DNA of 40,910 nucleotides from an uncultured Phycisphaerales bacterium (GCA_937868095.1 CALMLO010000052.1:1-40910), one strand, 5' to 3'. Counted from the first letter of the stretch, positions 7,144 to 15,399 are shown. The notes: generated by a model from the letters alone, not told the origin. Program-made: numbers and translations.

Positions 7144-7761
7144 CTATTTGACGCAGCGGTAAATAATCGCCGGCGGCAGGTTTTGCCAGATGACAGGGGA
7201 GATGGACACTTCTGAGAAAAATCTTCTAATTTTCCGACGAAAGGTTGTACCGGCCGGCAGCGCCAGCCCTGTCAGATAGGCAAAGGTGGCAAAGACCCCT
7301 CCAGGCCGCAGTGCCCGCAGCGTTGCTTTCAGAAGATGGGTTTGCAGTTCATCAGAAAAGCTGCTCCACGGAAGTCCGGAGACAATGCTGTCAGCATGGG
7401 CAAATTGAAACTGCCGCAGAAGCCGAGGGGTCTCCTCGACAGAGTTTTCCAGAATAGTCAGCCCCGGAAAGCGCTGGCGAAGAATTTGGACCATGGCTGG
7501 ATTGCTTTCAATGGCCAGAAAAGCAGCATCCGGCTTTTTGCGGCGCAGAATCTCTTCGGTGAAAACCCCTGTCCCCGCGCCGTATTCGACAATCACGGAG
7601 CTTTCCGCCACATCCGCCATTTCCACAATTTCGCGAGCCAATATACTGCTGCTGGGTACAATCGCCCCGATGCTCTGAGGCGCCCTAAAAAATTCTTTCA
7701 AAAAAAGGGTTTTGTTTTGTGAAAGCGGCAAAATCTGTTTTTTCTCTTCAGCTAAACCCAT
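7144..7761 (-). CDS. Class I SAM-dependent methyltransferase, phospholipid N-methyltransferase-like
   Basis: 205 residues. The N-terminal FLKEFFRAPQSIGAIVPSS and the following SILAREIVE are characteristic of the COG3963 family (phospholipid N-methyltransferase-like, related to rRNA adenine dimethylases). The SAM-binding motif I is VEYGAGTGVF at 58-67, motif II is FLAIESNP, and SGLPWSSF is the equivalent of the NPPY-like motif IV. The substrate may be phosphatidylethanolamine or another amine lipid, but the family has varied members and the substrate cannot be read from the sequence. There is no Shine-Dalgarno before the ATG; a promoter lies immediately upstream, suggesting a leaderless message. 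It is a single gene, convergent with rpoN. Confidence 0.75.
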   Translation of the reverse strand: MGLAEEKKQILPLSQNKTLFLKEFFRAPQSIGAIVPSSSILAREIVEMADVAESSVIVEYGAGTGVFTEEILRRKKPDAAFLAIESNPAMVQILRQRFPGLTILENSVEETPRLLRQFQFAHADSIVSGLPWSSFSDELQTHLLKATLRALRPGGVFATFAYLTGLALPAGTTFRRKIRRFFSEVSISPVIWQNLPPAIIYRCVK

Positions 7762-7767
7762 TCTTAT

Positions 7768-7797
7768 ATATTATTTGGCATTTTCGACAGAGAACAA
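7768..7797 (-). promoter_or_regulatory. Predicted promoter of the methyltransferase gene
   Basis: Read on the minus strand: TTGTTC, an 18 bp spacer and TAATAT, whose last base is at 7768. The ATG begins at 7761, six bases further, the same spacing as at the sigma factor gene. The T/A-rich context allows other hexamer choices. Confidence 0.3.
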
Positions 7798-7975
7798 GAA
7801 AAATTTAAAAAAGCAGAAAATTCGTGCAGAAACCCAAACAATTTTCTATCATATTTCATACATATCTTAAATCCGCCTTCGATGATTTCGCAACGAGTTT
7901 GTGGTGTTTTTGGGTCTGGTTTTGCTTGAGATGGGCATGGAATACGCCCAGGAGAGTTGCCTAAGGGATTATAGG

Positions 7976-9928
7976 ATGGAAACACTTAAAAAGAATCTGG
8001 ATCGGTTTTTCTGGCTCAATTACTGCCTGATGCTGTTCAGTTTGCTTGGTTTTCTGCTTATGATTTCCTTTCGGTCCGCGGCAGAGGCCGCCTTTGCAGC
8101 GGCTGTTCTTATCAGTTACGCCTTTCTTTACCTGCTTCCAGCCGGTTTGTTGATTACTATATTAAGATGGGTATGCCGCCTGGGGGGACTGTACAGGTTT
8201 CAATCTGCCCGGGTTCTGGTATATGCAGCGGCGGTTGTTTCCATGTCTCTGACCCACCTTCTTGCGATTATCGATCAGGTTATTTACAGGATGTATTCCT
8301 TTCATATAAACGGCTTTGTGTGGAACCTCGTCCTGACCAAAGGAGGCATCCAGTCGATGGCCGCAGGGCGGGGGACGGTGGTTGTCTTCTTTCTGGTTGT
8401 CGTCGGCATTCTGCTGGCTGAAATTCTTATTCTGACAGCATGCATACGGATAAAGCGGCCGTTTTTTCCTTCAAAACTGCTCTGGAGAAGAGCCGCTGCC
8501 GCTCTCCTTTTGCTGTGCATCTTTCTGCAGGCCGTTGGGTACGGCATCAGTAGTTTTACGGGTTATGCCCCGATTTTAACTGCCGCAGGTGTTTTCCCGA
8601 TGTATATGCCCGTTACATTTCGCCACCAACTCGAGAAGTTGGGGTTTACGCCGCACAGAAATACAGAATTGACGCTTCAGTCCAAGGGCTCGATGTATAT
8701 GAATTACCCTTTGCGAGAACTGAAGCGAGTTGAAAACCCCAAACATTACAATATTGTCTGGCTGGTTGCTGAATCGCTTGCCGCGCCGATGCTGACGGAG
8801 GAAATCATGCCGGCAACATGGGCATTTTCGCAAAAAAGCATTCGTTTTCTTAACCATTACAGCGGCGGCAGCGGTACTCGAATGGCTGTCTTTTCTATGT
8901 TCTACGGACTATACGGCAATTATTGGTTTCCCTGTCTGAATGAACAGCGTTCGCCGGTTTTGATGGATATTCTTCAGGAAGATGATTACCAAATTGAACT
9001 TTTTACCAGTGCTGCATTTACCTATCCGGAGTTTGATAAGACTGTTTTTGCCCGGGTTCCCAAATCGCATATGCATGAAGCACCTGCTGCCCAGGGGTGG
9101 GAAAGCGACCGGATTAACGTATCTTTGATTCTCGATTTCCTGGACAAACGAGACCCTGTCAAGCCGTTTATGGTATTCCTGTTTTATGAATCTCCGCATG
9201 CGCCCTACAACTTCCCTCCGGAAACGGCAATTCAGAAGGATTACCTGAAAGACTTTAATTATGCTACTACCAATATTAAAGAAAATATCGCCGGCATCAA
9301 AAACAGGTACATCAATGCCTGTCGGCATCTGGATACGCAAATTGAACGGATCCTGAATTATTTGGAGGCCCATTCGCTGCTCGATTCAACCATCGTTATT
9401 ATCACCGGCGACCATGGAGAGGAGTTTCTCGAACACGGCAAATGGGGGCATAATTCTGCTTTTACGGAAGAACAGATTCAGACCCCGCTGGTACTCTGGA
9501 TTCCCGGCCAAAAACCCCGGGAGATTCCCTGGATGACCAGCCATCTGGATATTCCCGCCACACTTCTGACGCAGTTGGGTGTAACCAATCCTCCCAGTGA
9601 TTATTCCTTAGGGTATGATCTTTTGGGGGAGGAGAAACGTACATTTACGGTAGTAGCGGATTGGAACAGTCTTTGCTATGTGGATGCAGACTGCAAGGTG
9701 ACGGTGCCCCTGAAGAGTCTTATGTTTACAACCAATAAAATTACTACACTTCGTGATCAGCCGGCAGACGAGCCGGCTCGATTATTCGCGGAAAAAAAAG
9801 ATTCTCTGATGAAAGTGATGAAGGATGCTGTTGTATTCAGTTCCAAACAGAAGAAGAATGGAGCGGAGATTTCTTCCATGACGGCCTCGGCCAATAGCGG
9901 CAGGAAAACAGATTCTAACCTGCCATAA
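7976..9928 (+). CDS. Inner-membrane sulfatase-fold protein (YejM/LtaS-like)
   Basis: 650 residues from the ATG at 7976, which has AAGGGA nine bases upstream; an upstream GTG (7901) gives a longer reading with no such site. The N-terminal part has about five hydrophobic membrane segments (about 12-32, 38-62, 79-100, 134-158, 175-196). The rest is a periplasmic alkaline-phosphatase/sulfatase-type domain: HYNIVWLVAESLA (258-270), a possible nucleophile region SGGSGTRMAVFSMFYG (297-312) and the metal-site signature TGDHGEEFLEHGKWGHN. The layout, including HINGFVWNLV (110-119), resembles the YejM (DUF3413) group that monitors or modifies outer-membrane lipids; other relatives transfer phosphoglycerol or phosphoethanolamine. 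Which of these it does is not decided by the sequence. Single gene. Confidence 0.75.
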   Translation: METLKKNLDRFFWLNYCLMLFSLLGFLLMISFRSAAEAAFAAAVLISYAFLYLLPAGLLITILRWVCRLGGLYRFQSARVLVYAAAVVSMSLTHLLAIIDQVIYRMYSFHINGFVWNLVLTKGGIQSMAAGRGTVVVFFLVVVGILLAEILILTACIRIKRPFFPSKLLWRRAAAALLLLCIFLQAVGYGISSFTGYAPILTAAGVFPMYMPVTFRHQLEKLGFTPHRNTELTLQSKGSMYMNYPLRELKRVENPKHYNIVWLVAESLAAPMLTEEIMPATWAFSQKSIRFLNHYSGGSGTRMAVFSMFYGLYGNYWFPCLNEQRSPVLMDILQEDDYQIELFTSAAFTYPEFDKTVFARVPKSHMHEAPAAQGWESDRINVSLILDFLDKRDPVKPFMVFLFYESPHAPYNFPPETAIQKDYLKDFNYATTNIKENIAGIKNRYINACRHLDTQIERILNYLEAHSLLDSTIVIITGDHGEEFLEHGKWGHNSAFTEEQIQTPLVLWIPGQKPREIPWMTSHLDIPATLLTQLGVTNPPSDYSLGYDLLGEEKRTFTVVADWNSLCYVDADCKVTVPLKSLMFTTNKITTLRDQPADEPARLFAEKKDSLMKVMKDAVVFSSKQKKNGAEISSMTASANSGRKTDSNLP

Positions 9929-10052
9929 GGGGGATAAAGTGCGTTTTGGCAGATAAGGATACGTTTTCTCGTCTTTCCGGTTTTTCCGAATATAGACAAA
10001 ATTCTTGCAATTTATCCAAAAAGTTTTATTTTGTACCTATAAGAAAAAAGAA

Positions 10053-10148
10053 GTGTCAGGGGAGCAGAGGCGCTGCCGACGCTGAGAGGTCTTTCGAGGA
10101 CCAACCCTTTGAACCTGATCCGGTTAATACCGGCGTAGGGAGGCACAC
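10053..10148 (+). promoter_or_regulatory. TPP riboswitch (THI element)
   Basis: The conserved aptamer core is plain: GCTGAGA (10081-10087), then ACCCTTTGAACCTGATC (10113-10130 region), GGTTAATACCGGCGTAGGGA (about 10122-10141). The outer helix is closed by GTGT (10053-10056) with ACAC (10145-10148). The element binds thiamine pyrophosphate and shuts off the downstream operon when the vitamin is plentiful. It is followed by an intrinsic terminator, so control is by transcription attenuation. Confidence 0.95.
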
Positions 10149-10161
10149 GACCGAAAGTTGC

Positions 10162-10186
10162 GCCCCCGAGTCCGGGGGCTTTTTTA
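10162..10186 (+). terminator. Intrinsic terminator of the TPP riboswitch expression platform
   Basis: GCCCCC (10162-10167) pairs with GGGGGC (10174-10179) around a six-base loop and is followed by a T run. It stands between the aptamer and the thiF ribosome binding site (GAAAGGA at about 10192), as expected for a ligand-controlled attenuator. Confidence 0.85.
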
Positions 10187-10205
10187 TTTGGCGAAAGGAC
10201 CAAAA

Positions 10206-10817
10206 ATGACACCGCCTGTCTTTTTTGAGTTGAAATCGGCTGTGGTTGGCATTGCCGGATTGGGCGGTCTGGGGTCCCACGTGGCTGAAGCCCTGGTTCG
10301 GATGAATACGGGCAAACTGATTCTGGTTGATTATGACCACGTCGAGGCCGGCAATCTGAACCGGCAGAATTATTTCTACGACCAAATCGGCCGCTTCAAG
10401 GTGGATGCAACGATTGAAAATCTCCGACGCATCTGGCCCGAGGCCAATCTTGAAGGGCACAAAGTGCGTCTGACGCCGGAGAATATCCAGACTATTTTTG
10501 CTGAGGCCGACGTGATTGCTGAATGCCTCGATCGGGTGGAACAGAAACAGATGATTGTGGAGACAGTTTTATCAAAAATGCCCGACAAGGTGATTGTTTC
10601 CGTCAGCGGTCTTGCCGGCTGGGGAGCCAGCAATGACATTGTAACACGCCGTATCAGCCCTCGTCTTGTGCTGGTCGGCGACGGCATCAGCGGAATCGGC
10701 CCGGGCATACCCCTGACCGCTTCGCGGGTTGGCGTGGCTGCTTATCATCAGGCCAACGCTGTCGTGGAAGTGCTCCGGGAGGTCAAGCGGATTCCTTCCC
10801 CAGGAGGTTGGCAATGA
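10206..10817 (+). CDS. thiF: Sulfur carrier protein adenylyltransferase ThiF (short form)
   Basis: Adenylates the C-terminal glycine of ThiS so that sulfur can be transferred to it for thiazole synthesis. 203 residues from the ATG at 10206, which has GAAAGGA upstream; it is of the short ThiF type without the C-terminal extension of E. coli ThiF. The nucleotide-binding motif is GIAGLGGLGSHVAEAL, followed by the E1-type LVDYDHVEAGNLNRQNY (Asp and Arg for ATP) and DVIAECLDR. No CxxC zinc pairs are seen, as is usual for this short form. It is the first gene behind the TPP riboswitch and its stop overlaps the thiS start (ATGA). Confidence 0.88.
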   Translation: MTPPVFFELKSAVVGIAGLGGLGSHVAEALVRMNTGKLILVDYDHVEAGNLNRQNYFYDQIGRFKVDATIENLRRIWPEANLEGHKVRLTPENIQTIFAEADVIAECLDRVEQKQMIVETVLSKMPDKVIVSVSGLAGWGASNDIVTRRISPRLVLVGDGISGIGPGIPLTASRVGVAAYHQANAVVEVLREVKRIPSPGGWQ

Positions 10818-11029
10818 GCTGGACACTGAAGATTAATGGAATGCTCCAGAGTTTCGAACCTTCGCCGGAGCTGTCCACATTGGGCGATTTGCTTGAACAT
10901 CTCCAGATAGAGCAGACGGCTGTGGTTGCCGAGGTGGATGGTCAAATCGTTCTTCGGCAGGATTTTGATAAGACGCCCTTGCGGGATGGTCAATCCATCG
11001 AGCTGATTCGCTTTGTCGGCGGGGGATAA
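10814..11029 (+). CDS. thiS: Sulfur carrier protein ThiS
   Basis: A 71-residue ubiquitin-like protein that carries the thiocarboxylate used by ThiG. It ends in Gly-Gly after FVGGG, the required C-terminus. LLEHLQI and VAEVDGQIVLR are typical of the family. The ATG at 10814 has AGGAGG (10802-10807) six bases upstream and overlaps the thiF stop; a TTG two codons earlier is less likely. Confidence 0.93.
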   Translation: MSWTLKINGMLQSFEPSPELSTLGDLLEHLQIEQTAVVAEVDGQIVLRQDFDKTPLRDGQSIELIRFVGGG

Positions 11030-11059
11030 GAACATAATTTTTTTAAGATGAGGTTGAAA

Positions 11060-11833
11060 ATGTCAGCACTGGTTATCGCAGACAGGCAGTTTCAGTCAAG
11101 GTTGTTTGTCGGCACGGGCAAGTTCGCCTCTGCATCTGTTATGGCGGAAGCCCTTCGTGCCGCTGGTACAGAGATGGTAACAGTGGCCTTGCGGCGTGTG
11201 GATATTCGCAATCCCGCCGATGATATGCTGGCGGCAATTGACCGAAGCCGATACCAGCTGCTCCCCAATACCTCCGGCGCCCGCGATGCCGCGGAAGCGG
11301 TTCGGCTGGCTCGTCTGGCCCGCGCCGCCAGCGGCATTCATTGGATTAAACTGGAGGTTACGCCTGACCCCTATTATTTGCTGCCGGACGGCACCGAAAC
11401 CCTCAAGGCCGCCGAAACCCTTGTTCGCGAAGGATTTACAGTTCTTCCTTATATCCATGCGGACCCTGTTTTGGCCAAGCGTCTTCAGGAAGTCGGCTGT
11501 GCGGCGGTGATGCCGCTGGCCAGCCCCATCGGTTCCAATCAAGGTCTGCGCACCCGCGATTGCATCTCCATTATTCTTGAACAGGCGAGCGTGCCGGTTG
11601 TGGTGGATGCAGGGCTGGGGGCACCCTCGCATGCGGCTGAAGCCATGGAAATGGGGGCCGATGCGGTGTTGGTGAATACGGCTATTGCGACGGCCTCCGA
11701 CCCGGTTCGTATGGCTGCCGCCTTCCGGCAGGCCGTGGAAGCAGGGCGGTCGGCCTATGAAGCAGGGCTGCCCCCCAGGAGCACCGCCGCCCAGGCCTCC
11801 AGCCCTCTGACCGGTTTTTTGCGTGATGACTGA
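11060..11833 (+). CDS. thiG: Thiazole synthase ThiG
   Basis: A TIM-barrel enzyme that joins deoxyxylulose 5-phosphate, ThiS thiocarboxylate and dehydroglycine into thiazole phosphate. 257 residues from the ATG at 11060; an in-frame ATG four codons earlier lacks the purine-rich site that GATGAGG gives the later one. [12 protein letters not shown] marks the N-terminus, WIKLEV holds the lysine that forms the imine with the sugar, and [33 protein letters not shown] and [10 protein letters not shown] follow in the normal order. Encoded between thiS and thiH. Confidence 0.95.
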   Translation: MSALVIADRQFQSRLFVGTGKFASASVMAEALRAAGTEMVTVALRRVDIRNPADDMLAAIDRSRYQLLPNTSGARDAAEAVRLARLARAASGIHWIKLEVTPDPYYLLPDGTETLKAAETLVREGFTVLPYIHADPVLAKRLQEVGCAAVMPLASPIGSNQGLRTRDCISIILEQASVPVVVDAGLGAPSHAAEAMEMGADAVLVNTAIATASDPVRMAAAFRQAVEAGRSAYEAGLPPRSTAAQASSPLTGFLRDD

Positions 11834-11861
11834 GTATTTTTTGGAAAATGATTGCTGTATA

Positions 11862-13028
11862 ATGATTGGCATGAATATGACGCAGCTTCAAACCATTTTG
11901 GCCCAGAAAAATCTCGACAATAATCGGCAGGTCTGGTCGGACAGGATGGTTCAGGTTGGCCCTGAGGATGTCCGCCGTCAGCTTTCGATTCCGCCTGGCA
12001 AATATTCCCTTCAGCGGCTTCTGATTCTGTTAAGTCCCGCCGCAGAGGATTTCCTTGAAGAAATGGCACAGCAGGCCTCGCAGCTGACCATTCAGCGGTT
12101 CGGCAGGACGATTCAGATGTATGCACCCTTGTATGTTTCTAATGTCTGCATTAACAGCTGTCTCTATTGCGGCTACAATCGCCATACGATTTTTAAGCGG
12201 ACTCGCCTGTCGATTGAGGAAGCCCTGGCCGATGCGGAGGTGATTGCCGCGGAGGGGTTTCGTCATTTGCTGCTGGTCAGCGGCGAGGATCGCCGGTTTG
12301 TCACCACGGCCTATCTGGCTGAGCTGGCCGAACGTCTTCGCCCGCAATTCAGTTCGCTGAGCGCGGAGATTTTCCCGATGACACAAGAGGAATATCAAAC
12401 GCTCTTCGAGGCAGGCATTGATGGGGTTACTCTCTATCAGGAGACCTACGACCGGCAGGCCTATGCCCATTATCATCCGGCCGGGCCTAAGAGCAACTAT
12501 GATTGGCGGCTGGAAGCTCCCGACCGTTTCGGCTCAGCCGGCATGCGGCGGATTGGGCTGGGGGTACTGCTCGGATTGACCGATTGGCGTCTGGAAACCC
12601 TTGCGCTTGCTGAGCACGCCGCCTATCTGATGAAGCGGTATTGGCGCTCGCAGGTTTCTTTTTCCTTTCCCCGCCTTCGGCCGGCGCAGGGCGTCCCTTC
12701 CGATTGGCCCTTCCTGGTTTCCGATCGCAATCTTGTCCAGATGATGCTGGCCCTGCGGCTGTGTTTTGCCGATGCCGGCATCGTGATGTCCACCCGCGAA
12801 AGACCTTCGCTGCGGGATCATCTGGTGGATTTGTGCATTACAAGCATCAGCGCCGGCTCCAAGACCAATCCCGGCGGTTATACCGGCCATCATCATACAG
12901 GGGAACAGTTCGAAGTAGCCGACAGCCGCTCCCCCGACGAGATTGCTCAGTTGATTCGTTCCAAGGGGAAAGACCCTGTCTGGAAAGATTGGGATGCCGC
13001 CTTTGTCAAGACGGCAGTGGACTCCTGA
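11862..13028 (+). CDS. thiH: 2-iminoacetate synthase ThiH (radical SAM)
   Basis: Cleaves tyrosine to p-cresol and dehydroglycine, the glycine imine needed by ThiG. The radical-SAM CxxxCxxC motif is CINSCLYC, within PLYVSNVCINSCLYCGYN. The family motifs LLLVSGE, GVTLYQETYD and SAGSKTNPGGY are present. About 388 residues from 11862; the start is uncertain because the frame is open from a GTG at 11823 and further ATGs lie at 11871 and 11877, none with a strong Shine-Dalgarno, and the longer readings overlap the end of thiG. Use of ThiH rather than the oxygen-dependent ThiO fits an anaerobe. Confidence 0.93.
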   Translation: MIGMNMTQLQTILAQKNLDNNRQVWSDRMVQVGPEDVRRQLSIPPGKYSLQRLLILLSPAAEDFLEEMAQQASQLTIQRFGRTIQMYAPLYVSNVCINSCLYCGYNRHTIFKRTRLSIEEALADAEVIAAEGFRHLLLVSGEDRRFVTTAYLAELAERLRPQFSSLSAEIFPMTQEEYQTLFEAGIDGVTLYQETYDRQAYAHYHPAGPKSNYDWRLEAPDRFGSAGMRRIGLGVLLGLTDWRLETLALAEHAAYLMKRYWRSQVSFSFPRLRPAQGVPSDWPFLVSDRNLVQMMLALRLCFADAGIVMSTRERPSLRDHLVDLCITSISAGSKTNPGGYTGHHHTGEQFEVADSRSPDEIAQLIRSKGKDPVWKDWDAAFVKTAVDS

Positions 13029-13080
13029 ACCCATAAAAACGCTCGGTATTCCGAAAGAGATGCACAGGAGGGATCAGAAT

Positions 13081-14289
13081 ATGATTTTGAAATCGACTCC
13101 GAAGGCCATGCGTTTTGTGCTGCTGCTCGGCGTTGTCTCTCTGCTGGCGGATGTTACTTATGAAGCGGCCCGAAGCATCAGCGGCCCCTTTTTGGCTGTT
13201 CTGGGGGCTAGTGCGGCCCTGGTGGGGCTGGTTGCCGGCCTGGGGGAACTGATTGGCTACGGGCTGCGGGTCGTTTCCGGCATTTTGAGCGACCGGACCG
13301 GACGCTATTGGACGATGACCCTGCTCGGCTATGCGGTCAATCTGCTGGCGGTGCCGGCTTTGGCTCTGGCGGGCCGATGGGAAGTCGCCGCCGTCTTGCT
13401 GATAGCGGAGCGGTTCGGCAAGTCCATCCGTACCCCCGCCCGGGATGCGATGCTTTCTCACGCTGCCGCCGACGTTGGACGCGGCTGGGCCTTCGGCATT
13501 CATGAAGCGATGGACCAGATTGGCGCTGTGCTGGGGCCGCTGCTTATGGCCGCCGTGCTCGCCTGGAAAAGCGATTACCGATACGGCTTTGCCATTTTGC
13601 TGATTCCGGCTCTTTTGGCGCTTAGCGTGCTGGTGATTGCCCGGTTTATATATCCCCATCCCGCCGCTTTTGAGGCCGACGGGAAAGAGCCCGCCAGGCA
13701 TCTGGCTGCTCCATTCTGGCTTTATCTGGGGGCGTCGGCCTGTTTTGCTTTCGGGTTTGCCGATTTTCCTTTGATTGCCTATCACATCAAAACAACCCGT
13801 CTGCTTCAAGACCAGTGGATTCCCTTTCTTTATGCGATAGCAATGGGAATTGATGCGGTTAGTGCACTGCTGTTGGGCCGGTGGTATGACCGAAAAGGCC
13901 TGGTGGTTCTGGCGGCTGTTGCGGTCTTGTCGGCCGGATGTGCCCCTCTGGTCTTCCTGACACCTCTGGCCGGCGTGATTGCTGGAATGGCTGTATGGGG
14001 CATTGCGATGGGGGCCTTTGAATCAATCGTTCGTGCGGCAGTATCCGAACTGGTGCCCAAACACCAGCGGGCGACGGGTTTCGGCATTTTTAACGCGGGC
14101 TTCGGTTTGGCGTGGTTTGCCGGCAGTGCCTTGATGGGATTCTTGTACGAACGTTCGCTTTTGGCTGCGGCTGTTATTTCAGCAGCGTCGATTCTTTTGT
14201 CGGTGCCGCTGATTTTTCTTGTCCGCAAGAAACAGCAAATGACTGCCGAATCGGACGGTGCAGGGCTTCCAAACCCGAATAAAGAGTAA
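13081..14289 (+). CDS. MFS transporter
   Basis: A 402-residue, roughly 12-helix major facilitator. The A-motif between helices 2 and 3 is seen as GILSDRTGRYW, the second-half repeat as GRWYDRKG, and RTPARDAMLSHAA lies in the loop typical of a common MFS subgroup of unknown substrate. AGGAGGGA precedes the ATG at 13081; an upstream start at 12994 would overlap thiH and lacks such a site. It begins 52 bases after thiH with no terminator between, so it is probably the last gene of the TPP-riboswitch operon. A link to thiamine or precursor transport is therefore an inference from position only. Its 3' end overlaps pgsA by 116 bases. Confidence 0.85.
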   Translation: MILKSTPKAMRFVLLLGVVSLLADVTYEAARSISGPFLAVLGASAALVGLVAGLGELIGYGLRVVSGILSDRTGRYWTMTLLGYAVNLLAVPALALAGRWEVAAVLLIAERFGKSIRTPARDAMLSHAAADVGRGWAFGIHEAMDQIGAVLGPLLMAAVLAWKSDYRYGFAILLIPALLALSVLVIARFIYPHPAAFEADGKEPARHLAAPFWLYLGASACFAFGFADFPLIAYHIKTTRLLQDQWIPFLYAIAMGIDAVSALLLGRWYDRKGLVVLAAVAVLSAGCAPLVFLTPLAGVIAGMAVWGIAMGAFESIVRAAVSELVPKHQRATGFGIFNAGFGLAWFAGSALMGFLYERSLLAAAVISAASILLSVPLIFLVRKKQQMTAESDGAGLPNPNKE

Positions 14290-14866
14290 AGCCAATGACG
14301 GCAAGATAGGTAATCAGGGTAAACCAGTCTCCCCAGCGACGTGAAACAAACGACCAGCCGATTAGCACGGTTCCAATTCCAAAGGATTGGACAAACATCT
14401 TGATTTTTCCGGAGATAACGGCTCCAAAATTGACCCCTCGTGATTCGGCAATCTGGCGAAGGGTTTGCACCAGCACTTCACGGCCGAGCAGAATGATGGC
14501 TGTGCCCCAGCGAATTGCATGCCCCGCCCAGGGAGGAAGATGAAAATTGGCCAGTGCGGGCTGGCCGACAATTGCAAAACAGAGAAAGGAACCGCATACA
14601 AGCACTTTGTCGGCTAATGGGTCCACAATCCGGCCAAACCGGCTTGTTACGTTGAAGCGGCGGGCGATCGGCCCATCGACAATATCCGTCAGCCCGGCGA
14701 TGACAAAAAGGGCAAAGGCCGTCATCAGAACTTTGGCCGGTTTGGCTTGTCCGGTATGAGGCGCATACAAAATCAGCCCCAGGAAAATCACGGTGAGCAG
14801 CAGACGGATCACCGTGAGGGCATTGGGTATATGCCGGATGATTGCTGTTAATCTTTGCTCTTTCAT
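14174..14866 (-). CDS. pgsA: CDP-diacylglycerol-glycerol-3-phosphate 3-phosphatidyltransferase
   Basis: Makes phosphatidylglycerol phosphate in the inner membrane, the first step to phosphatidylglycerol. The CDP-alcohol phosphotransferase signature is complete: Asp61, Asp64-Gly65, Ala68-Arg69, Gly78, Asp82 and Asp86 in the DxxDGxxAR(x8)GxxxDxxxD pattern. HIPNALTVIRLLL at the N-terminus is typical of PgsA, and several membrane helices follow. At 230 residues it is somewhat longer than the usual 180-200; the extra C-terminal tail is the part that overlaps the MFS gene on the other strand. The related phosphatidylserine or cardiolipin synthases are less likely given the N-terminal motif. Confidence 0.88.
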   Translation of the reverse strand: MKEQRLTAIIRHIPNALTVIRLLLTVIFLGLILYAPHTGQAKPAKVLMTAFALFVIAGLTDIVDGPIARRFNVTSRFGRIVDPLADKVLVCGSFLCFAIVGQPALANFHLPPWAGHAIRWGTAIILLGREVLVQTLRQIAESRGVNFGAVISGKIKMFVQSFGIGTVLIGWSFVSRRWGDWFTLITYLAVIGFTLYSGLEALHRPIRQSFAVSCGQEKSAAPTKESTLLK

Positions 14867-14880
14867 AAAATCTCAGATTG

Positions 14881-14908
14881 ATTATACCCAGTGCTTCCGA
14901 GATTTCAA
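14881..14908 (-). promoter_or_regulatory. Predicted sigma-70 promoter of pgsA
   Basis: On the minus strand TTGAAA (14908-14903), a 16 bp spacer and a perfect TATAAT (14886-14881), 15 bases before the pgsA start codon. Confidence 0.55.
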
Positions 14909-14988
14909 ATCTTTGGTTTTCAGATGTTTTTAGAAAATGATTGTAAAAAAAAAATGGGGGGTTTTTCAAAGGATACTCCATAAAAAGG

Positions 14989-15016
14989 TTGACCCTCCGA
15001 AGGATTATCTTAGAAT
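14989..15016 (+). promoter_or_regulatory. Predicted sigma-70 promoter of the small cysteine protein gene
   Basis: TTGACC (14989-14994), 16 bp, TAGAAT (15011-15016). It gives a leader of about 80 bases before the ATG at 15101. Confidence 0.45.
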
Positions 15017-15100
15017 ACACACGCAGTCTGGAGCGATGTTTGTAAAAAGCCGGCTGCTGAGGCCATTGACTGTAACTGTAAGCAGGGAAAGGAGTTAATT

Positions 15101-15316
15101 ATGTTGGAAGCTCGCCAGCAGACTTGTGACAAATGTGATTATTATCTCCAGACCGCGCCGGGTTCCGGAGAATGCCGACGTTGTGCACCCAGCCCCAACC
15201 GGACGATTTTTGTGACGCGTTCGGAGGCCACGGGCGCCTACAAGACCGATGTCCATTGGCCGAAGGTCTATGACAGCAACTGGTGCGGCGAGTTCAAGCC
15301 GAAAGGAAAACCCTGA
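15101..15316 (+). CDS. Small cysteine-rich protein, function unknown
   Basis: 71 residues with AAGGAG upstream of the ATG and a plausible promoter, so very probably translated. Cysteines are at 9, 12, 25, 28 and 62, in the pattern CDKC...CRRC...WCGEF. Short proteins with paired cysteines and a C-terminal Trp-Cys-Gly-Glu motif are widespread in bacteria and uncharacterised; the cysteines may bind zinc or an iron-sulfur cluster. No signal peptide is seen. It stands alone between pgsA and cimA. Confidence 0.7.
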   Translation: MLEARQQTCDKCDYYLQTAPGSGECRRCAPSPNRTIFVTRSEATGAYKTDVHWPKVYDSNWCGEFKPKGKP

Positions 15317-15399
15317 ACCATCTTAAGAACCGGGAAACGTTTTAAGAGGAAAAAGGGGGGATTTGTCGTTTATGTGCGGCAGGCAGGCGGTTTTTGCGC

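Noticed and set aside
13308..13505. Small frame inside the MFS gene on the same strand
   Set aside because: Shadow reading of a well-supported membrane protein gene; no independent start signal.
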